From Paenibacillus albiflavus (GTDB lineage: Bacteria > Bacillota > Bacilli > Paenibacillales > NBRC-103111): a DNA stretch of 55,616 bases. The DNA lies in the NCBI RefSeq assembly GCF_004344915.1, contig NZ_SKFG01000019.1, positions 1 through 55,616 of the forward strand. The letters are read 5' to 3'. The position numbers and the translations under genes are program-made. The notes under the pieces were generated by a model, which worked only from the letters and a program-made list of their open reading frames with translations, did no database searches and was not told the DNA's origin. Shown here piece after piece: positions 1 through 8,385 of this stretch (its first letter is position 1; each line of letters begins with the position of its first letter).

Positions 1-1425
1 GTGGAACTGCTCGGCTGAGCGATGATCGATGGCGGCGAGTTCACCGTCAGCGTCGCACCGTTCGATGCCGCATCAGGCGTTGCCAAACCACTGGCAATTA
101 CACGGTAGATATAGCCATTCATCCTTGCCGTTGCCCCGGTGATCGTCAGCGTCGCTGTTGTCGCTCCGCTGTACGGCGCTCCATTCGAAATATTCGTATA
201 TCCTGCGCCCTGATCTACCTGCCATTGGTAACCCGTCGTGTTCGACGCCAACACGGAGAAAGTTGTGTTCCCCCCGGCGGCAATGGTGGAACTGCTCGGC
301 TGAGCGATGATCGATGGCGGCGAGTTCACCGTCAGCGTCGCACCGTTCGATGCCGCATCAGGCGTTGCCAAACCACTGGCAATTACACGGTAGATATAGC
401 CATTCATCCTTGCCGTTGCCCCGGTGATCGTCAGCGTCGCTGTTGTCGCTCCGCTGTACGGCGCTCCATTCGAAATATTCGTATATCCTGCGCCCTGATC
501 TACCTGCCATTGGTAACCCGTCGTGTTCGACGCCAACACGGAGAAAGTTGTGTTCCCCCCGGCGGCAATGGTGGAACTGCTCGGCTGAGCGATGATCGAT
601 GGCGGCGAGTTCACCGTCAGCGTCGCACCGTTCGATGCCGCATCAGGCGTTGCCAAACCACTGGCAATTACACGGTAGATATAGCCATTCATCCTTGCCG
701 TTGCCCCGGTGATCGTCAGCGTCGCTGTTGTCGCTCCGCTGTACGGCGCTCCATTCGAAATATTCGTATATCCTGCGCCCTGATCTACCTGCCATTGGTA
801 ACCCGTCGTGTTCGACGCCAACACGGAGAAAGTTGTGTTCCCCCCGGCGGCAATGGTGGAACTGCTCGGCTGAGCGATGATCGATGGCGGCGAGTTCACC
901 GTCAGCGTCGCACCGTTCGATGCCGCATCAGGCGTTGCCAAACCACTGGCAATTACACGGTAGATATAGCCATTCATCCTTGCCGTTGCCCCGGTGATCG
1001 TCAGCGTCGCTGTTGTCGCTCCGCTGTACGGCGCTCCATTCGAAATATTCGTATATCCTGCGCCCTGATCTACCTGCCATTGGTAACCCGTCGTGTTCGA
1101 CGCCAACACGGAGAAAGTTGTGTTCCCCCCGGCGGCAATGGTGGAACTGCTCGGCTGAGCGATGATCGATGGCGGCGAGTTCACCGTCAGCGTCGCACCG
1201 TTCGATGCCGCATCAGGCGTTGCCAAACCACTGGCAATTACACGGTAGATATAGCCATTCATCCTTGCCGTTGCCCCGGTGATCGTCAGCGTCGCTGTTG
1301 TCGCTCCGCTGTACGGCGCTCCATTCGAAATATTCGTATATCCTGCGCCCTGATCTACCTGCCATTGGTAACCCGTCGTGTTCGACGCCGACACGGAGAA
1401 AGTTGTGTTCCCCCCGACTGCAATG
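1..1425 (-). repeat. Five 285-bp in-frame tandem repeats
   Basis: Units start at 1, 286, 571, 856 and 1141, exactly 285 bp (95 codons) apart. By eye the first four are identical base for base, while the fifth (nearest the gene start) differs at three positions near its end (1390 and two bases around 1416-1418). Sequence beyond 1426 diverges, so 1425 is the upstream edge. Position 1 coincides with a unit boundary, so more copies may lie outside the window. Each unit encodes one Ig-like domain. Near-total identity including silent positions means recent amplification or ongoing homogenisation. Confidence 0.95.
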
Positions 1426-2564
1426 GTGGAATTGCTCGGCTGAGCGGTGATCGACGGCGACGAGTTGACAGTGGCGGTGTCCCACACAGTAGTTTGGGTA
1501 TTGTCCTGCACGGTATTGACATCCAGCTTCCACTGGGTGATGGCCTTGTTGGTAAAGCTGGTTGTATTGCCAGTAACTTCAGACACAATGACCAGCCGAA
1601 TGGGGCCATTCACATCCCCAATCGTGTACACATTGTTTGCGCTGGGGGTAATCAGTTCATTTGTTACGAACCAGTCATTTGTGCCGCTGTTCCATAACTG
1701 ATAGGCTGCCGATTTGAAGGTAAGGCCGGCCGGCAAAGCATCGGTAATGGTGAAGTCTTTAAGGCCTTGTTTGCTGTAATTCTTATTGACGTCAATCGTC
1801 CATGTAATGGTACGCGGGTCTGCAGGGTTCGCCTGCTTGTCCAGCGTACCGATCATTTGAATCCAGTCGGGCTTGAGGGCGACGCTCCACGGGCTCGAGG
1901 AAAGCAGCTTATTATCGGACGCGTCCCTCAGCTCCACAGCATTTGTGACGGTCTGCCACCCACTATCACCGGCGTTATACTCACGGTAATACTTCTCCTT
2001 TGGAATCCACGTCTTGAAGGTAATCATCGCATGTTCACCGAAGCCCGCTGGGAAGGTGTAGGCCAGCGCATTCGTGGTGCCGTTATCCGGCGTTGCCGCT
2101 ACACCGTTTACCTTGAAGGAGCTTTCCACATAAGTGCCTATCGCCACCGGATCGAGCGCGTCGTAAAACTTCAGATCTGCGAGCGGCAGCAGTATAGTAG
2201 GATCCGACATATCCGTGGCGGCAATTTCCACCTGCCACTCGATTGCACCCTCTACAAAAGCAGCCTGATTAATCCAACCGTTTTCGGAAGCGTTGCTGTT
2301 AGACCTCATTGTGATGCTGTACTCAGGCATCGGACTTGCCATCATAGATACGGGAAGCTGTCCTTCAGGTGCATCGAACACCGTCTCAGATCCCGATGGC
2401 TCGATCTCGTTCGACGGATCAAATTCGCTCACTACTACCGTCCCAGAATCACCGGGCGCACTTCCCGCATATGCGGTAGCAGAGAACGTCAACGTCTGCA
2501 AGACAAGCAAAACTACCAGGCAGAAGGATAATATAAATTTGCCTACATTCTGTTTTCGTTTCAC
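1..2564 (-). CDS. Large secreted surface protein with tandem Ig-like domains (3' end outside window)
   Basis: Reading leftward from a GTG at 2564 (AAAGGGGA site 5-6 bases upstream) gives an open frame of 854 codons that leaves the window. Residues 1-33 form a signal peptide: MKRKQNVGK, a hydrophobic stretch, then an SATAYAG cleavage site. Residues about 60-330 are a non-repetitive adhesin-like region; one part, with a TWTIDVNK strand and DALPAGLTF, resembles DUF11/collagen-binding adhesin modules. From about residue 375 come five copies of a 95-residue Ig-like domain with the motifs GYQWQVDQGAGYTNIS, YSGATTATLTI, GYIYRVIASG and SPPSIIAQPSSS. The family is exported and usually acts in adhesion or cell-wall display; no ligand can be deduced. 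The anchor is not visible because the C-terminus is missing. The opposite-strand frames across the repeat are shadows. Confidence 0.85.
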   Translation of the reverse strand, partial: MKRKQNVGKFILSFCLVVLLVLQTLTFSATAYAGSAPGDSGTVVVSEFDPSNEIEPSGSETVFDAPEGQLPVSMMASPMPEYSITMRSNSNASENGWINQAAFVEGAIEWQVEIAATDMSDPTILLPLADLKFYDALDPVAIGTYVESSFKVNGVAATPDNGTTNALAYTFPAGFGEHAMITFKTWIPKEKYYREYNAGDSGWQTVTNAVELRDASDNKLLSSSPWSVALKPDWIQMIGTLDKQANPADPRTITWTIDVNKNYSKQGLKDFTITDALPAGLTFKSAAYQLWNSGTNDWFVTNELITPSANNVYTIGDVNGPIRLVIVSEVTGNTTSFTNKAITQWKLDVNTVQDNTQTTVWDTATVNSSPSITAQPSNSTIAVGGNTTFSVSASNTTGYQWQVDQGAGYTNISNGAPYSGATTATLTITGATARMNGYIYRVIASGLATPDAASNGATLTVNSPPSIIAQPSSSTIAAGGNTTFSVLASNTTGYQWQVDQGAGYTNISNGAPYSGATTATLTITGATARMNGYIYRVIASGLATPDAASNGATLTVNSPPSIIAQPSSSTIAAGGNTTFSVLASNTTGYQWQVDQGAGYTNISNGAPYSGATTATLTITGATARMNGYIYRVIASGLATPDAASNGATLTVNSPPSIIAQPSSSTIAAGGNTTFSVLASNTTGYQWQVDQGAGYTNISNGAPYSGATTATLTITGATARMNGYIYRVIASGLATPDAASNGATLTVNSPPSIIAQPSSSTIAAGGNTTFSVLASNTTGYQWQVDQGAGYTNISNGAPYSGATTATLTITGATARMNGYIYRVIASGLATPDAASNGATLTVNSPPSIIAQPSSS

Positions 2565-2869
2565 ACAAGATTCCCCTTTAGCATATTTGATACTTTCAAA
2601 TCTGACATTCTATCATCTCCGGTACCACCGAAAATTAAGATTTTGCTCATCAAATATTCTCCTTCTAATCAATTGGCATTCTGGCATTCATACTTAGCCG
2701 GTACGCCTTATGAAGCTCTCCATAGGCTAGAGTATAGTTGATCTCAGAGAATAAGGCGTCATCCGAAAGTAGTACAAACGCAAAAAAAGATCGAAAAATA
2801 GCTTATTTATCAACCTTCAACGAAGGGAAATGCATCTGGCTTCCCCTAATCACGGCTAATTTCGATACG

Positions 2870-2904
2870 TAGAAAACCCTCGACCTAACCAGTCGAGGGT
2901 TTCA
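2870..2904 (-). terminator. Hairpin, probable terminator
   Basis: AAACCCTCGAC (2874-2884) pairs perfectly with GTCGAGGGTTT (2892-2902) around a 7-base loop. On the minus strand the stem is followed by TTTTC. It lies directly downstream of the tmRNA-like remnant. Confidence 0.5.
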
Positions 2905-2965
2905 TGGTGGATGCGAAGAATTTTTACCCCTGTCCGAAGATCAGGGGGGCTAGGCTACCAGCCAT
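2905..2965 (-). ncRNA. Possible degenerate 3' end of tmRNA (ssrA remnant)
   Basis: On the minus strand the sequence CTTCGGACAGGGG is followed about 20 bases later by CGCATCCACCA. This resembles the 3' end of Bacillales tmRNA, where a similar GGACAGGGG leads into the T-arm and the molecule ends in CGCCTCCACCA. The T-arm is destroyed here: TAAAAATTCTT replaces TTCGACTCCCC, and the acceptor end has one change. A hairpin with a short T-run follows directly, as after a real ssrA gene. No 5' half or tag-peptide frame was recognised, so this would be a non-functional remnant. Similarity was judged from memory of the family, not from an alignment. Confidence 0.35.
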
Positions 2966-3043
2966 AACACTGTTTAACAAAAGCCCAGATGCAAACTACA
3001 CCTGAGCTTCAGACTTGACCCAAGATTCCTTGGGGGTATTGGA

Positions 3044-4036
3044 TCAGCACCCGTCAACATTCTTTTCAAAGTTATCGAGCAGTGCACGTACTTCTTCCGT
3101 TGACTTTGTATTCATCATTTGATGTCTTAATTCGCTAGCCCCGCGGAAGCCTTTGACATATATTTTGAAGAAGCGCTGAAGCCCTGACATTGCACGTGGC
3201 AGCTCTTCGAGATATTGATCATGAAGATCAAGGTGTAATTTAAGAAGATCCAGGTATTCTTTCGGACTATGCTCTTTTGCTTCTTTTTCAAAAGCAAACG
3301 GATTACTAAATATTCCACGTCCAATCATAACGCCATCTACACCATATTGCTCCACAAGCTTTAGCCCTGTTTCACGGTCGGGAATGTCTCCGTTAATGGT
3401 TAGAAGAGTATTTGGTGCTACTTCATCACGTAACTTTTTAATTTCCGGAATTAATTCCCAATGGGCATCCACTTGACTCATTTCCTGCCTTGTACGTAAA
3501 TGTATAGAAAGGTTCGCAATATTTTGTTTTAATATATGTGTAAGCCACTCATGCCACTCGTCTACATCCGTGTATCCAAGTCTTGTTTTCACACTTACAG
3601 GCAGTCCTCCCACTTTTGCTGCTTGGATAATTTCTGCTGCAGCATCTGGGCGAAGAATAAGGCCACTTCCCTTCCCCCTCGTTGCCACATTTGGAACAGG
3701 ACAGCCCATATTAATATCTATGCCTTTAAATCCTAGCTCTGCCATCCCGATACTCATTTGACGAAAATATTCAGGCTTATCCCCCCAAATATGTGCAACC
3801 ATAGGCTGTTCATCCTCTGTAAACATCAAACGTCCACGTACACTTTTGTGTCCATCTGGGTGACAATAGCTCTCCGTATTTGCAAACTCTGTAAAAAACA
3901 CATCAGGTCTGCCTGCTTGAATTACCACATGTCGAAAAACAACATCCGTCACATCTTCCATTGGTGCAAGCACGAAAAATGGTCGTGGCAAATCACGCCA
4001 AAAATTTTCTTTCAATTTAAGCTCAAATCCTCTCAT
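3044..4036 (-). CDS. tRNA-dihydrouridine synthase
   Basis: This 330-residue protein is a full-length FMN-dependent Dus enzyme, which reduces uridine to dihydrouridine in the D-loop of tRNA in the cytoplasm using NADPH. The start of the barrel carries the FMN-site motif [11 protein letters not shown] (residues 21-31). The family motif [18 protein letters not shown] contains the catalytic cysteine at residue 112. INGDIPD and [15 protein letters not shown] are the C-terminal FMN-phosphate-binding strands. It is a single-gene unit with a weak AAAGAAG ribosome site. The sequence does not show which Dus subfamily or tRNA position applies, so no gene symbol is given. Confidence 0.9.
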   Translation of the reverse strand: MRGFELKLKENFWRDLPRPFFVLAPMEDVTDVVFRHVVIQAGRPDVFFTEFANTESYCHPDGHKSVRGRLMFTEDEQPMVAHIWGDKPEYFRQMSIGMAELGFKGIDINMGCPVPNVATRGKGSGLILRPDAAAEIIQAAKVGGLPVSVKTRLGYTDVDEWHEWLTHILKQNIANLSIHLRTRQEMSQVDAHWELIPEIKKLRDEVAPNTLLTINGDIPDRETGLKLVEQYGVDGVMIGRGIFSNPFAFEKEAKEHSPKEYLDLLKLHLDLHDQYLEELPRAMSGLQRFFKIYVKGFRGASELRHQMMNTKSTEEVRALLDNFEKNVDGC

Positions 4037-4083
4037 TATCTTCTTTTACACTTATATCATGCTTAATAACTGATTATCAACTC

Positions 4084-4182
4084 TCATGGTTTTGTCAGTG
4101 CTATTCTAAAGCCAAGGTCCTCTATCTTGAAATCAGGCATGCTCTTCCTTCTAATCGTAGAACCACAATTGTTTTTATAGAT
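4084..4182 (-). pseudogene. C-terminal remnant of a formylglycine-generating-enzyme (SUMF1) family protein
   Basis: Upstream of the dihydrouridine synthase, on the same strand, a frame ending at TGA (4086-4084) reads NNCGSTIRRKSMPDF followed by KIEDLGFRIAL. This matches the usual end of SUMF1/FGE-sulfatase domains, where a Cys-Arg-rich segment leads to a GFR motif. The frame stays open upstream for a few dozen codons, but the RGGSW-type core is not recognisable and there is no plausible start. I read it as the decayed tail of a lost gene. The call rests on a short motif. Confidence 0.35.
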
Positions 4183-4260
4183 TCGATGATATCCTATTCT
4201 CGATTTAAAATTGAGAAAAAATTCCCAATTTGGACAATCAAAAAGACGACGATCTGATCT

Positions 4261-4298
4261 AAAAAAACTACAACCCCATCCTCATTCAGGTGGGGTTG
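4261..4298 (-). terminator. Rho-independent terminator of the pspA-ydjGHI operon
   Basis: CAACCCCA (4271-4278) and TGGGGTTG (4291-4298) form a stem. On the minus strand a run of seven T follows nearby. It lies about 50 bases past the ydjI stop. Confidence 0.85.
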
Positions 4299-4348
4299 CT
4301 GGTCTATAAAATATTCAGTCCTCAATTGCATTCATTAATCCGAGCTAA

Positions 4349-5326
4349 TTAGCCTAGCTTCTGGCCGCAATTCGAACAGAAGTTAGCGCCTTCGTTTTTC
4401 GCACCACAGTTAGGGCAGAAGTTCGGCTTACTGCCGCCTTGCGGAGCATTAGAATTACCGCCACCAGAAGCTTGATTCTGGTTGGCATTCATATTTTTCA
4501 TCATTTCATTCGCGATATTCATTCCCATCATCATGCCTGCCATGTCCGAAGCAGTCCCGCCGCCATGTGATTTACCAGAAGCCATTGCATCGGTCATGCT
4601 AACCTGCTGATATTTCTGCAAGTTACCAATCATTTCGTGTGAAGCCGTCTTCGTGATCATATCCTGAATTTCTTGCGGATAATTAAAGCTCATCACCTGG
4701 AAACCGGTAATCGTCATTCCGTTATCCATGACTTCCATATCCAAATCCTCACGAATCCCTTTGGCAATTTCATAAGCATTTGCTTGCAGATTGAACATAT
4801 TCTTCCCTTCCTTGCTGATCCACTTCATTAACAGTTGATCCAACACGGAGGTAATACGGATTTTGATATCATCAACAAGATAGCTATCTTTCATGCCTGC
4901 AATCTTATCAATCAGCCTTACATAATCATTCACTTTAAAATTAAACGTTCCGTTTGCACGAATTGGCATGCCGCCCGGAAGCTGTGGAGCAGGAATCAAA
5001 ATCGGATTTTGCGTCCCCCATTTAACCGTAAATTCCTTGGTATTCACGAATAAAACTTCTACTCTCATGCCGCTGTTGAAGCCGAATTTGAATCCTTTTA
5101 AAGTGGACAAGAATGGAATGATTTCGGAATCAATGTTGTATTCCCCATCCTCCTGAAATATCCCCTCAATCTTACCATTGTTCACAAAAATGGCATCTTG
5201 CCCTGAGCGAATGATCAGTTTACTTCCTTTCTTAATCTCTCGGTTGCTCCATTTCCAGAAAATCATATCATCTCTAAACTCTTCCCACTCTACAACGTTT
5301 GAAAACTGATTTTTGAAAAATGCCAT
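4349..5326 (-). CDS. ydjI: YdjI-like SPFH-domain protein with C-terminal zinc ribbon
   Basis: The 325-residue protein begins MAFFKNQFSNVVEWEEFRDD, the conserved opening of the YdjI (virion-core-protein-like) SPFH family. Residues 1-220 are the SPFH/band-7-like fold. A Met/Gly/Asn-rich linker follows (about 235-295), with MAGMMMGMNIANEMMKNM. The end is a short zinc ribbon with two Cys-x2-Cys pairs (CPNCGAKNEGANFCSNCG). In Bacillus subtilis YdjI is encoded with PspA and YdjG/YdjH and helps place PspA at stressed membranes; the same order here supports the same role. It is the last gene of the operon, has an AAGGAAGGG ribosome site and is followed by a strong terminator. Confidence 0.88.
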   Translation of the reverse strand: MAFFKNQFSNVVEWEEFRDDMIFWKWSNREIKKGSKLIIRSGQDAIFVNNGKIEGIFQEDGEYNIDSEIIPFLSTLKGFKFGFNSGMRVEVLFVNTKEFTVKWGTQNPILIPAPQLPGGMPIRANGTFNFKVNDYVRLIDKIAGMKDSYLVDDIKIRITSVLDQLLMKWISKEGKNMFNLQANAYEIAKGIREDLDMEVMDNGMTITGFQVMSFNYPQEIQDMITKTASHEMIGNLQKYQQVSMTDAMASGKSHGGGTASDMAGMMMGMNIANEMMKNMNANQNQASGGGNSNAPQGGSKPNFCPNCGAKNEGANFCSNCGQKLG

Positions 5327-5346
5327 ATCATAACCCTTCCTTTACA

Positions 5347-6129
5347 TTAAAATTTACCTCTACTGCCACTATGAGAATGCCCGCCTCCGGTAATTCCTCC
5401 ACCACCAGAGCCGCTGCCTGAACTCTTTTCAATTTTTCGCTTGGTTACGGTTGTTCGAATGTACTGATCCTGCCGATCCACAATCCCTGAAGTGCTTGCA
5501 TCCTCGTAGGTATGCGAATTAACAGTTACGCGCCCGCCTGAACGGTAAGCCATTATACCAACGACAATACCTCCAATAGCCAAGGCCCCTCCCAATTGAA
5601 CCCATATATTAAACAAAATATTATCTGGATTCACACCAGGCTCAAAGCCCATATATTTATAGGAGGTTTTGATATAGGTTTCGAATGCCAGTTTATAATT
5701 GCCATCTGATAGATCCGGTGTAATCTTATTCCGTATTTTATCAAGCCTGCCATCGTCCAGATACGCCTTAGCCTTATAAAATCCAGCTAAATACACATCC
5801 CGATTCCTCATATCCAGCGCCAAAATGGCTGCATTACCATGAGGCTTGTCGTAGCCAGGCCCATTCTGATCATAGAAATCTCCTGTCATCTTCTCTATAT
5901 CAATGTTGTCAGTGTTCTTTGTAGTAATGATGATAAAATCCGTTTCTCTTTTGGCACCATATTCATTCGCCATCGTATTTAGCTCATTGTATTCTTGAGG
6001 CGTAAGCAGCTTCGCATCATCATAGATCAACTTCTTTTCTCCCGCTGCTGCTGCCATGACTTGAAAGGGGGCAACTAGATACACCAAAAAAAGGAACAGA
6101 GCTGCCAGAACCACTCTTTGCCTTTTCAC
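5347..6129 (-). CDS. ydjH: YdjH-like TPM-domain membrane protein
   Basis: I place the start at GTG 6129, giving 260 residues. A GGGGAGG site lies six bases upstream, and the GTG overlaps the ydjG stop as GTGA, a typical coupled start. A longer frame from 6204 lacks a ribosome site and would add unlikely residues before the signal sequence. The protein has an N-terminal signal/anchor (VVLAALFLFLVYLVAPFQVMAA), a TPM domain (LIYDDAKLLTPQEYNEL to about residue 150), a second membrane segment (IWVQLGGALAIGGIVVGIM) and a Gly/Ser/His tail (GGGGITGGGHSHSGSRGKF). TPM domains are extracytoplasmic and some show phosphatase activity; the YdjH substrate is unknown. It is the third gene of the pspA operon. 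Confidence 0.85.
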   Translation of the reverse strand: MKRQRVVLAALFLFLVYLVAPFQVMAAAAGEKKLIYDDAKLLTPQEYNELNTMANEYGAKRETDFIIITTKNTDNIDIEKMTGDFYDQNGPGYDKPHGNAAILALDMRNRDVYLAGFYKAKAYLDDGRLDKIRNKITPDLSDGNYKLAFETYIKTSYKYMGFEPGVNPDNILFNIWVQLGGALAIGGIVVGIMAYRSGGRVTVNSHTYEDASTSGIVDRQDQYIRTTVTKRKIEKSSGSGSGGGGITGGGHSHSGSRGKF

Positions 6130-7157
6130 AGGAAACCTCCCCCTAACATCCATGAGATTGTTTTTAAAGCAAGGAAAGAGACACCGGATATACCCGCAAA
6201 CCATGCCGTAACCTTCAACATGCTAATTGGAGGCTTGCCGACGACCTTCCCCGTCTGACCATTCATGGCAAACATGTAATCCAATTTGTTATAGTCATAG
6301 TGAACTACCCATATTGGAAGCATACAATAGTCTGTATTCTTGACATTTGTATCAATTTGCTTATCCGTAAACTGAACAGTCGAATAGCCTGACACTGCCG
6401 ACCTAATCGAGGATTCAATATACTCTCTGATTTTATCCTTTGCCCGTGGCAATAGCTCTGTATCCGTATAACTATATTTATCCGCAGTATAACCTGCCAG
6501 ATACGGGGTTTTAAAGCTCTTAAGCTGATCATAAGAAAAAGGTTCCAGCCGATCCATCAGCTTATCTTGCATTTTCTCTGACGAGTCAATCGGCACCTTC
6601 ACATAATTCAGATTAAGTTTTCTATAGATGTCAAAATGCTGCGTTTCCGTGTATTGGTAGTCACCTTTTGTATAGCTACTCACTCTCGTGGCATGACCCG
6701 TTACTTCCACTTTGTTATGCAATTCATATAACCAGAAGGGTACATACATGCCGGTTATACCTTTGACACGATCCGCTGTCATAAATCCACTTGGCGTAAG
6801 AAGACCGTTTCTGCACCATTTTCGGAAAGCCTTCATCGCCTTCTCCTTGTTAATCGAGAAAGGAATGACCAGCGCTGGGGTCAGCTTCCCACTTACGCGA
6901 TCACCAAGAACGACAGCCGAGTTACAGAAGCTGCAGACGGTCGCCATCGTTTCGGGTTCGGCAGCAATGACAGCACCACAGCTTGTACAATGATACTCCT
7001 GAACTTCACCCCCAGAGAAATTTCCCTGTTCAAAAGGATCATGATTCTGCTCGATATTATCCTTTCTTCCACAACTTTGACACGATAACGCCCCCGTCTC
7101 TGAGTCGAAGATCATGCCGCTACCGCAGTTTGGACATTTAAATTGAATCGTGTTCAT
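6126..7157 (-). CDS. ydjG: YdjG-like double zinc-ribbon membrane protein
   Basis: The 343-residue protein starts with two zinc ribbons (CPNCGSG...CQSCG and CTSCGAV...CSFCN, about residues 9-85). A central domain follows whose order (VIPFSINKEKAMKAFRKW, MYVPFWLYELHN) is that of the YdjG family. A hydrophobic C-terminal segment (AWFAGISGVSFLALKTISWML) anchors it. In B. subtilis YdjG and YdjH form a membrane complex needed to recruit PspA on envelope stress. The ribosome site GAGGTGA is well placed. Its stop overlaps the ydjH GTG by four bases. Automated naming as a primosomal-helicase-like protein comes only from the zinc ribbons. Confidence 0.85.
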   Translation of the reverse strand: MNTIQFKCPNCGSGMIFDSETGALSCQSCGRKDNIEQNHDPFEQGNFSGGEVQEYHCTSCGAVIAAEPETMATVCSFCNSAVVLGDRVSGKLTPALVIPFSINKEKAMKAFRKWCRNGLLTPSGFMTADRVKGITGMYVPFWLYELHNKVEVTGHATRVSSYTKGDYQYTETQHFDIYRKLNLNYVKVPIDSSEKMQDKLMDRLEPFSYDQLKSFKTPYLAGYTADKYSYTDTELLPRAKDKIREYIESSIRSAVSGYSTVQFTDKQIDTNVKNTDYCMLPIWVVHYDYNKLDYMFAMNGQTGKVVGKPPISMLKVTAWFAGISGVSFLALKTISWMLGGGFL

Positions 7158-7195
7158 TCACTCACCTCAGATTACGTAAGATATAGCCAGCAATT

Positions 7196-7801
7196 CTATT
7201 CTTTTTTTGGATTTTGCTGCAATTGCGCGATCAGCGTATCCAGGTCGTCTTCCTCCGCTTCAGCCCTTAGCTCAGCCAAAGCAGTCGCTTCATTCAAGGC
7301 TTGTGTCACCCGTTCATCCATCTCTTGAAAGGAAGCCTTAATACCGGAACCCTGCTGCAGCTTTGTAGCAGCCAGCTTTCCCTTAAGCTCTATACGCTTA
7401 GCCTCCAGCTGTCCCAAGTCCGATACAAGCTTATCCTGCATTTGTTTCATGCTTGCAGCATTTGAGGAGGCGAGATCGTAAGCAGCCTGCAGCTCGGTTA
7501 ATTTCTCAGCAAGCATTGCTTTTCTCTCCAGGAATTTGAGCGATTCATCCTCATTCCCCGCTTCCACAGACTTCTCCGCATAGCGTTGTAGCTTCTTGAT
7601 CTCGGCATTACACTCGTCGAGCAGCGTCTTTGCTCTTCGCTCATCAGCGAGCACTGAAGCTGTTTCGGCTTTTACCTTACCCAAGTCGCTATTCAGGTTT
7701 CTCATATATTCATCAATCGTCTTCTCCGGATCATCCGTTCGTTCCACTAAAGAGTTAACATTAACCTTCATAATATCTCGCAGCCTTGATAAAATTCCCA
7801 T
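7196..7801 (-). CDS. pspA: PspA/IM30 family membrane-stress protein
   Basis: The 201-residue protein is almost wholly helical coiled coil. It opens with the amphipathic helix MGILSRLRDIMKVNVNSLVE, followed by DPEKTIDEYMRNLNSDL, the standard PspA/Vipp1 signature. ESCRT-III-like members bind damaged membrane from the cytoplasmic side and oligomerise. It is slightly shorter than B. subtilis PspA. It is the first gene of a four-gene operon with ydjG, ydjH and ydjI and sits behind a SigW-type promoter. Ribosome site GGGAGTG. Confidence 0.92.
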   Translation of the reverse strand: MGILSRLRDIMKVNVNSLVERTDDPEKTIDEYMRNLNSDLGKVKAETASVLADERRAKTLLDECNAEIKKLQRYAEKSVEAGNEDESLKFLERKAMLAEKLTELQAAYDLASSNAASMKQMQDKLVSDLGQLEAKRIELKGKLAATKLQQGSGIKASFQEMDERVTQALNEATALAELRAEAEEDDLDTLIAQLQQNPKKE

Positions 7802-7842
7802 GTTACATCACTCCCTTTGTGTTTATCCCATTATCCTAATAA

Positions 7843-7869
7843 TACATGAATTACAAGCAAAAGGTTTCA
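7843..7869 (-). promoter_or_regulatory. SigW-type (ECF) promoter of pspA operon
   Basis: On the minus strand TGAAACCTTTT (from 7869) matches the -35 of SigW promoters, and TGTA (7846-7843) stands 17 bases downstream where CGTA is expected. The pspA operon of B. subtilis is a known SigW target, so gene content and motif agree. The -10 has one mismatch. Confidence 0.65.
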
Positions 7870-7959
7870 ATGGATTAAATAATATGGAAATTTTTTATAT
7901 CTTATTGATTTATATATGTCGGTCATTAGACCGTTTTAAAGTTCTTAGTTTGGTATATT

Positions 7960-8385
7960 TTACTCTAGCGGATAATCATAACGAATGAACCCCTTGTGAT
8001 TGGCGACCTTGTCATAGAGCAAACGAGCTGTGGTATTGTCTTGACGAGTTTGCCAGTAGAATCGAGAAGCGTTATGTTCGCGCGCCGATTTCGCGACCCG
8101 CTCTATGAGCGCGCGAGCTATCCCATGCCCCCGAGCAGCTTCGTCGACGAATAGATCTTGCAGGTAGCAGGCATCTTCCATCCAGATAGTGCGATGGAAT
8201 AGGTAGTGAGCTATACCGACCAAATTTCCTTGTAGGTGCGCGCCAAAACCATATACACCATCGCCGTTCAGCAATCGGTGCCACACCTCATCATATGTTG
8301 AGTCGGGGAGTTCAGTCTCATAAAAGGTTTTATAGCCTCGAGCTAAGATGTTCCAGCGGTTACGGTCCTCTACTCTCAGTGGCAC
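7960..8385 (-). CDS. GNAT-family N-acetyltransferase
   Basis: The 141-residue protein has the GNAT acetyl-CoA loop: LQDLFVDEAARGHGIARALIERV is the beta4-alpha3 unit with R/Q-x-x-G-x-G/A (ARGHGIA), and WQTRQDNTTARLLYDKV is the usual N/D-x-x-A-x-x-L-Y end. The substrate is unknown. The only in-frame start is GTG 8385, with no good ribosome site. The frame stays open for 17 more codons upstream to a TGA, and an ATG with an AAAGG site at about 8425 opens a different frame of only nine codons. This suggests a small indel near the 5' end, or an unusual start. Single gene. Confidence 0.75.
   Translation of the reverse strand: MPLRVEDRNRWNILARGYKTFYETELPDSTYDEVWHRLLNGDGVYGFGAHLQGNLVGIAHYLFHRTIWMEDACYLQDLFVDEAARGHGIARALIERVAKSAREHNASRFYWQTRQDNTTARLLYDKVANHKGFIRYDYPLE

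Larger units (their letters stand above)
2565..3043. other. 479-bp intergenic region
   Basis: The region separates the surface-protein start from the dihydrouridine synthase end. The part next to 2564 should hold the surface-gene promoter, but I see no clear -35/-10 pair. The rest holds a hairpin (2874-2902) and a tmRNA-like stretch (2905-2965), listed separately. No credible coding frame is seen. Confidence 0.6.

Noticed and set aside
1-1425. Repeat array considered as CRISPR or satellite
   Set aside because: Units are 285 bp with no spacers and keep an open frame coding for Ig-like domains.
225-1697. 490-codon plus-strand frame with perfect 95-residue repeats
   Set aside because: It is the antisense shadow of the Ig-like repeats. 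It has no ribosome site, its composition is Arg/Cys rich and odd, and the minus strand gives a signal peptide and Ig motifs.
1767-2697. Plus-strand frames over the N-terminal part of the surface gene
   Set aside because: Shadows of the minus-strand gene; no family match and no ribosome sites.
3015-3036. Short hairpin CCCAAG/CTTGGG after the dihydrouridine synthase
   Set aside because: Stem of six bases with a three-base loop and no T run on the minus strand; too weak to call a terminator.
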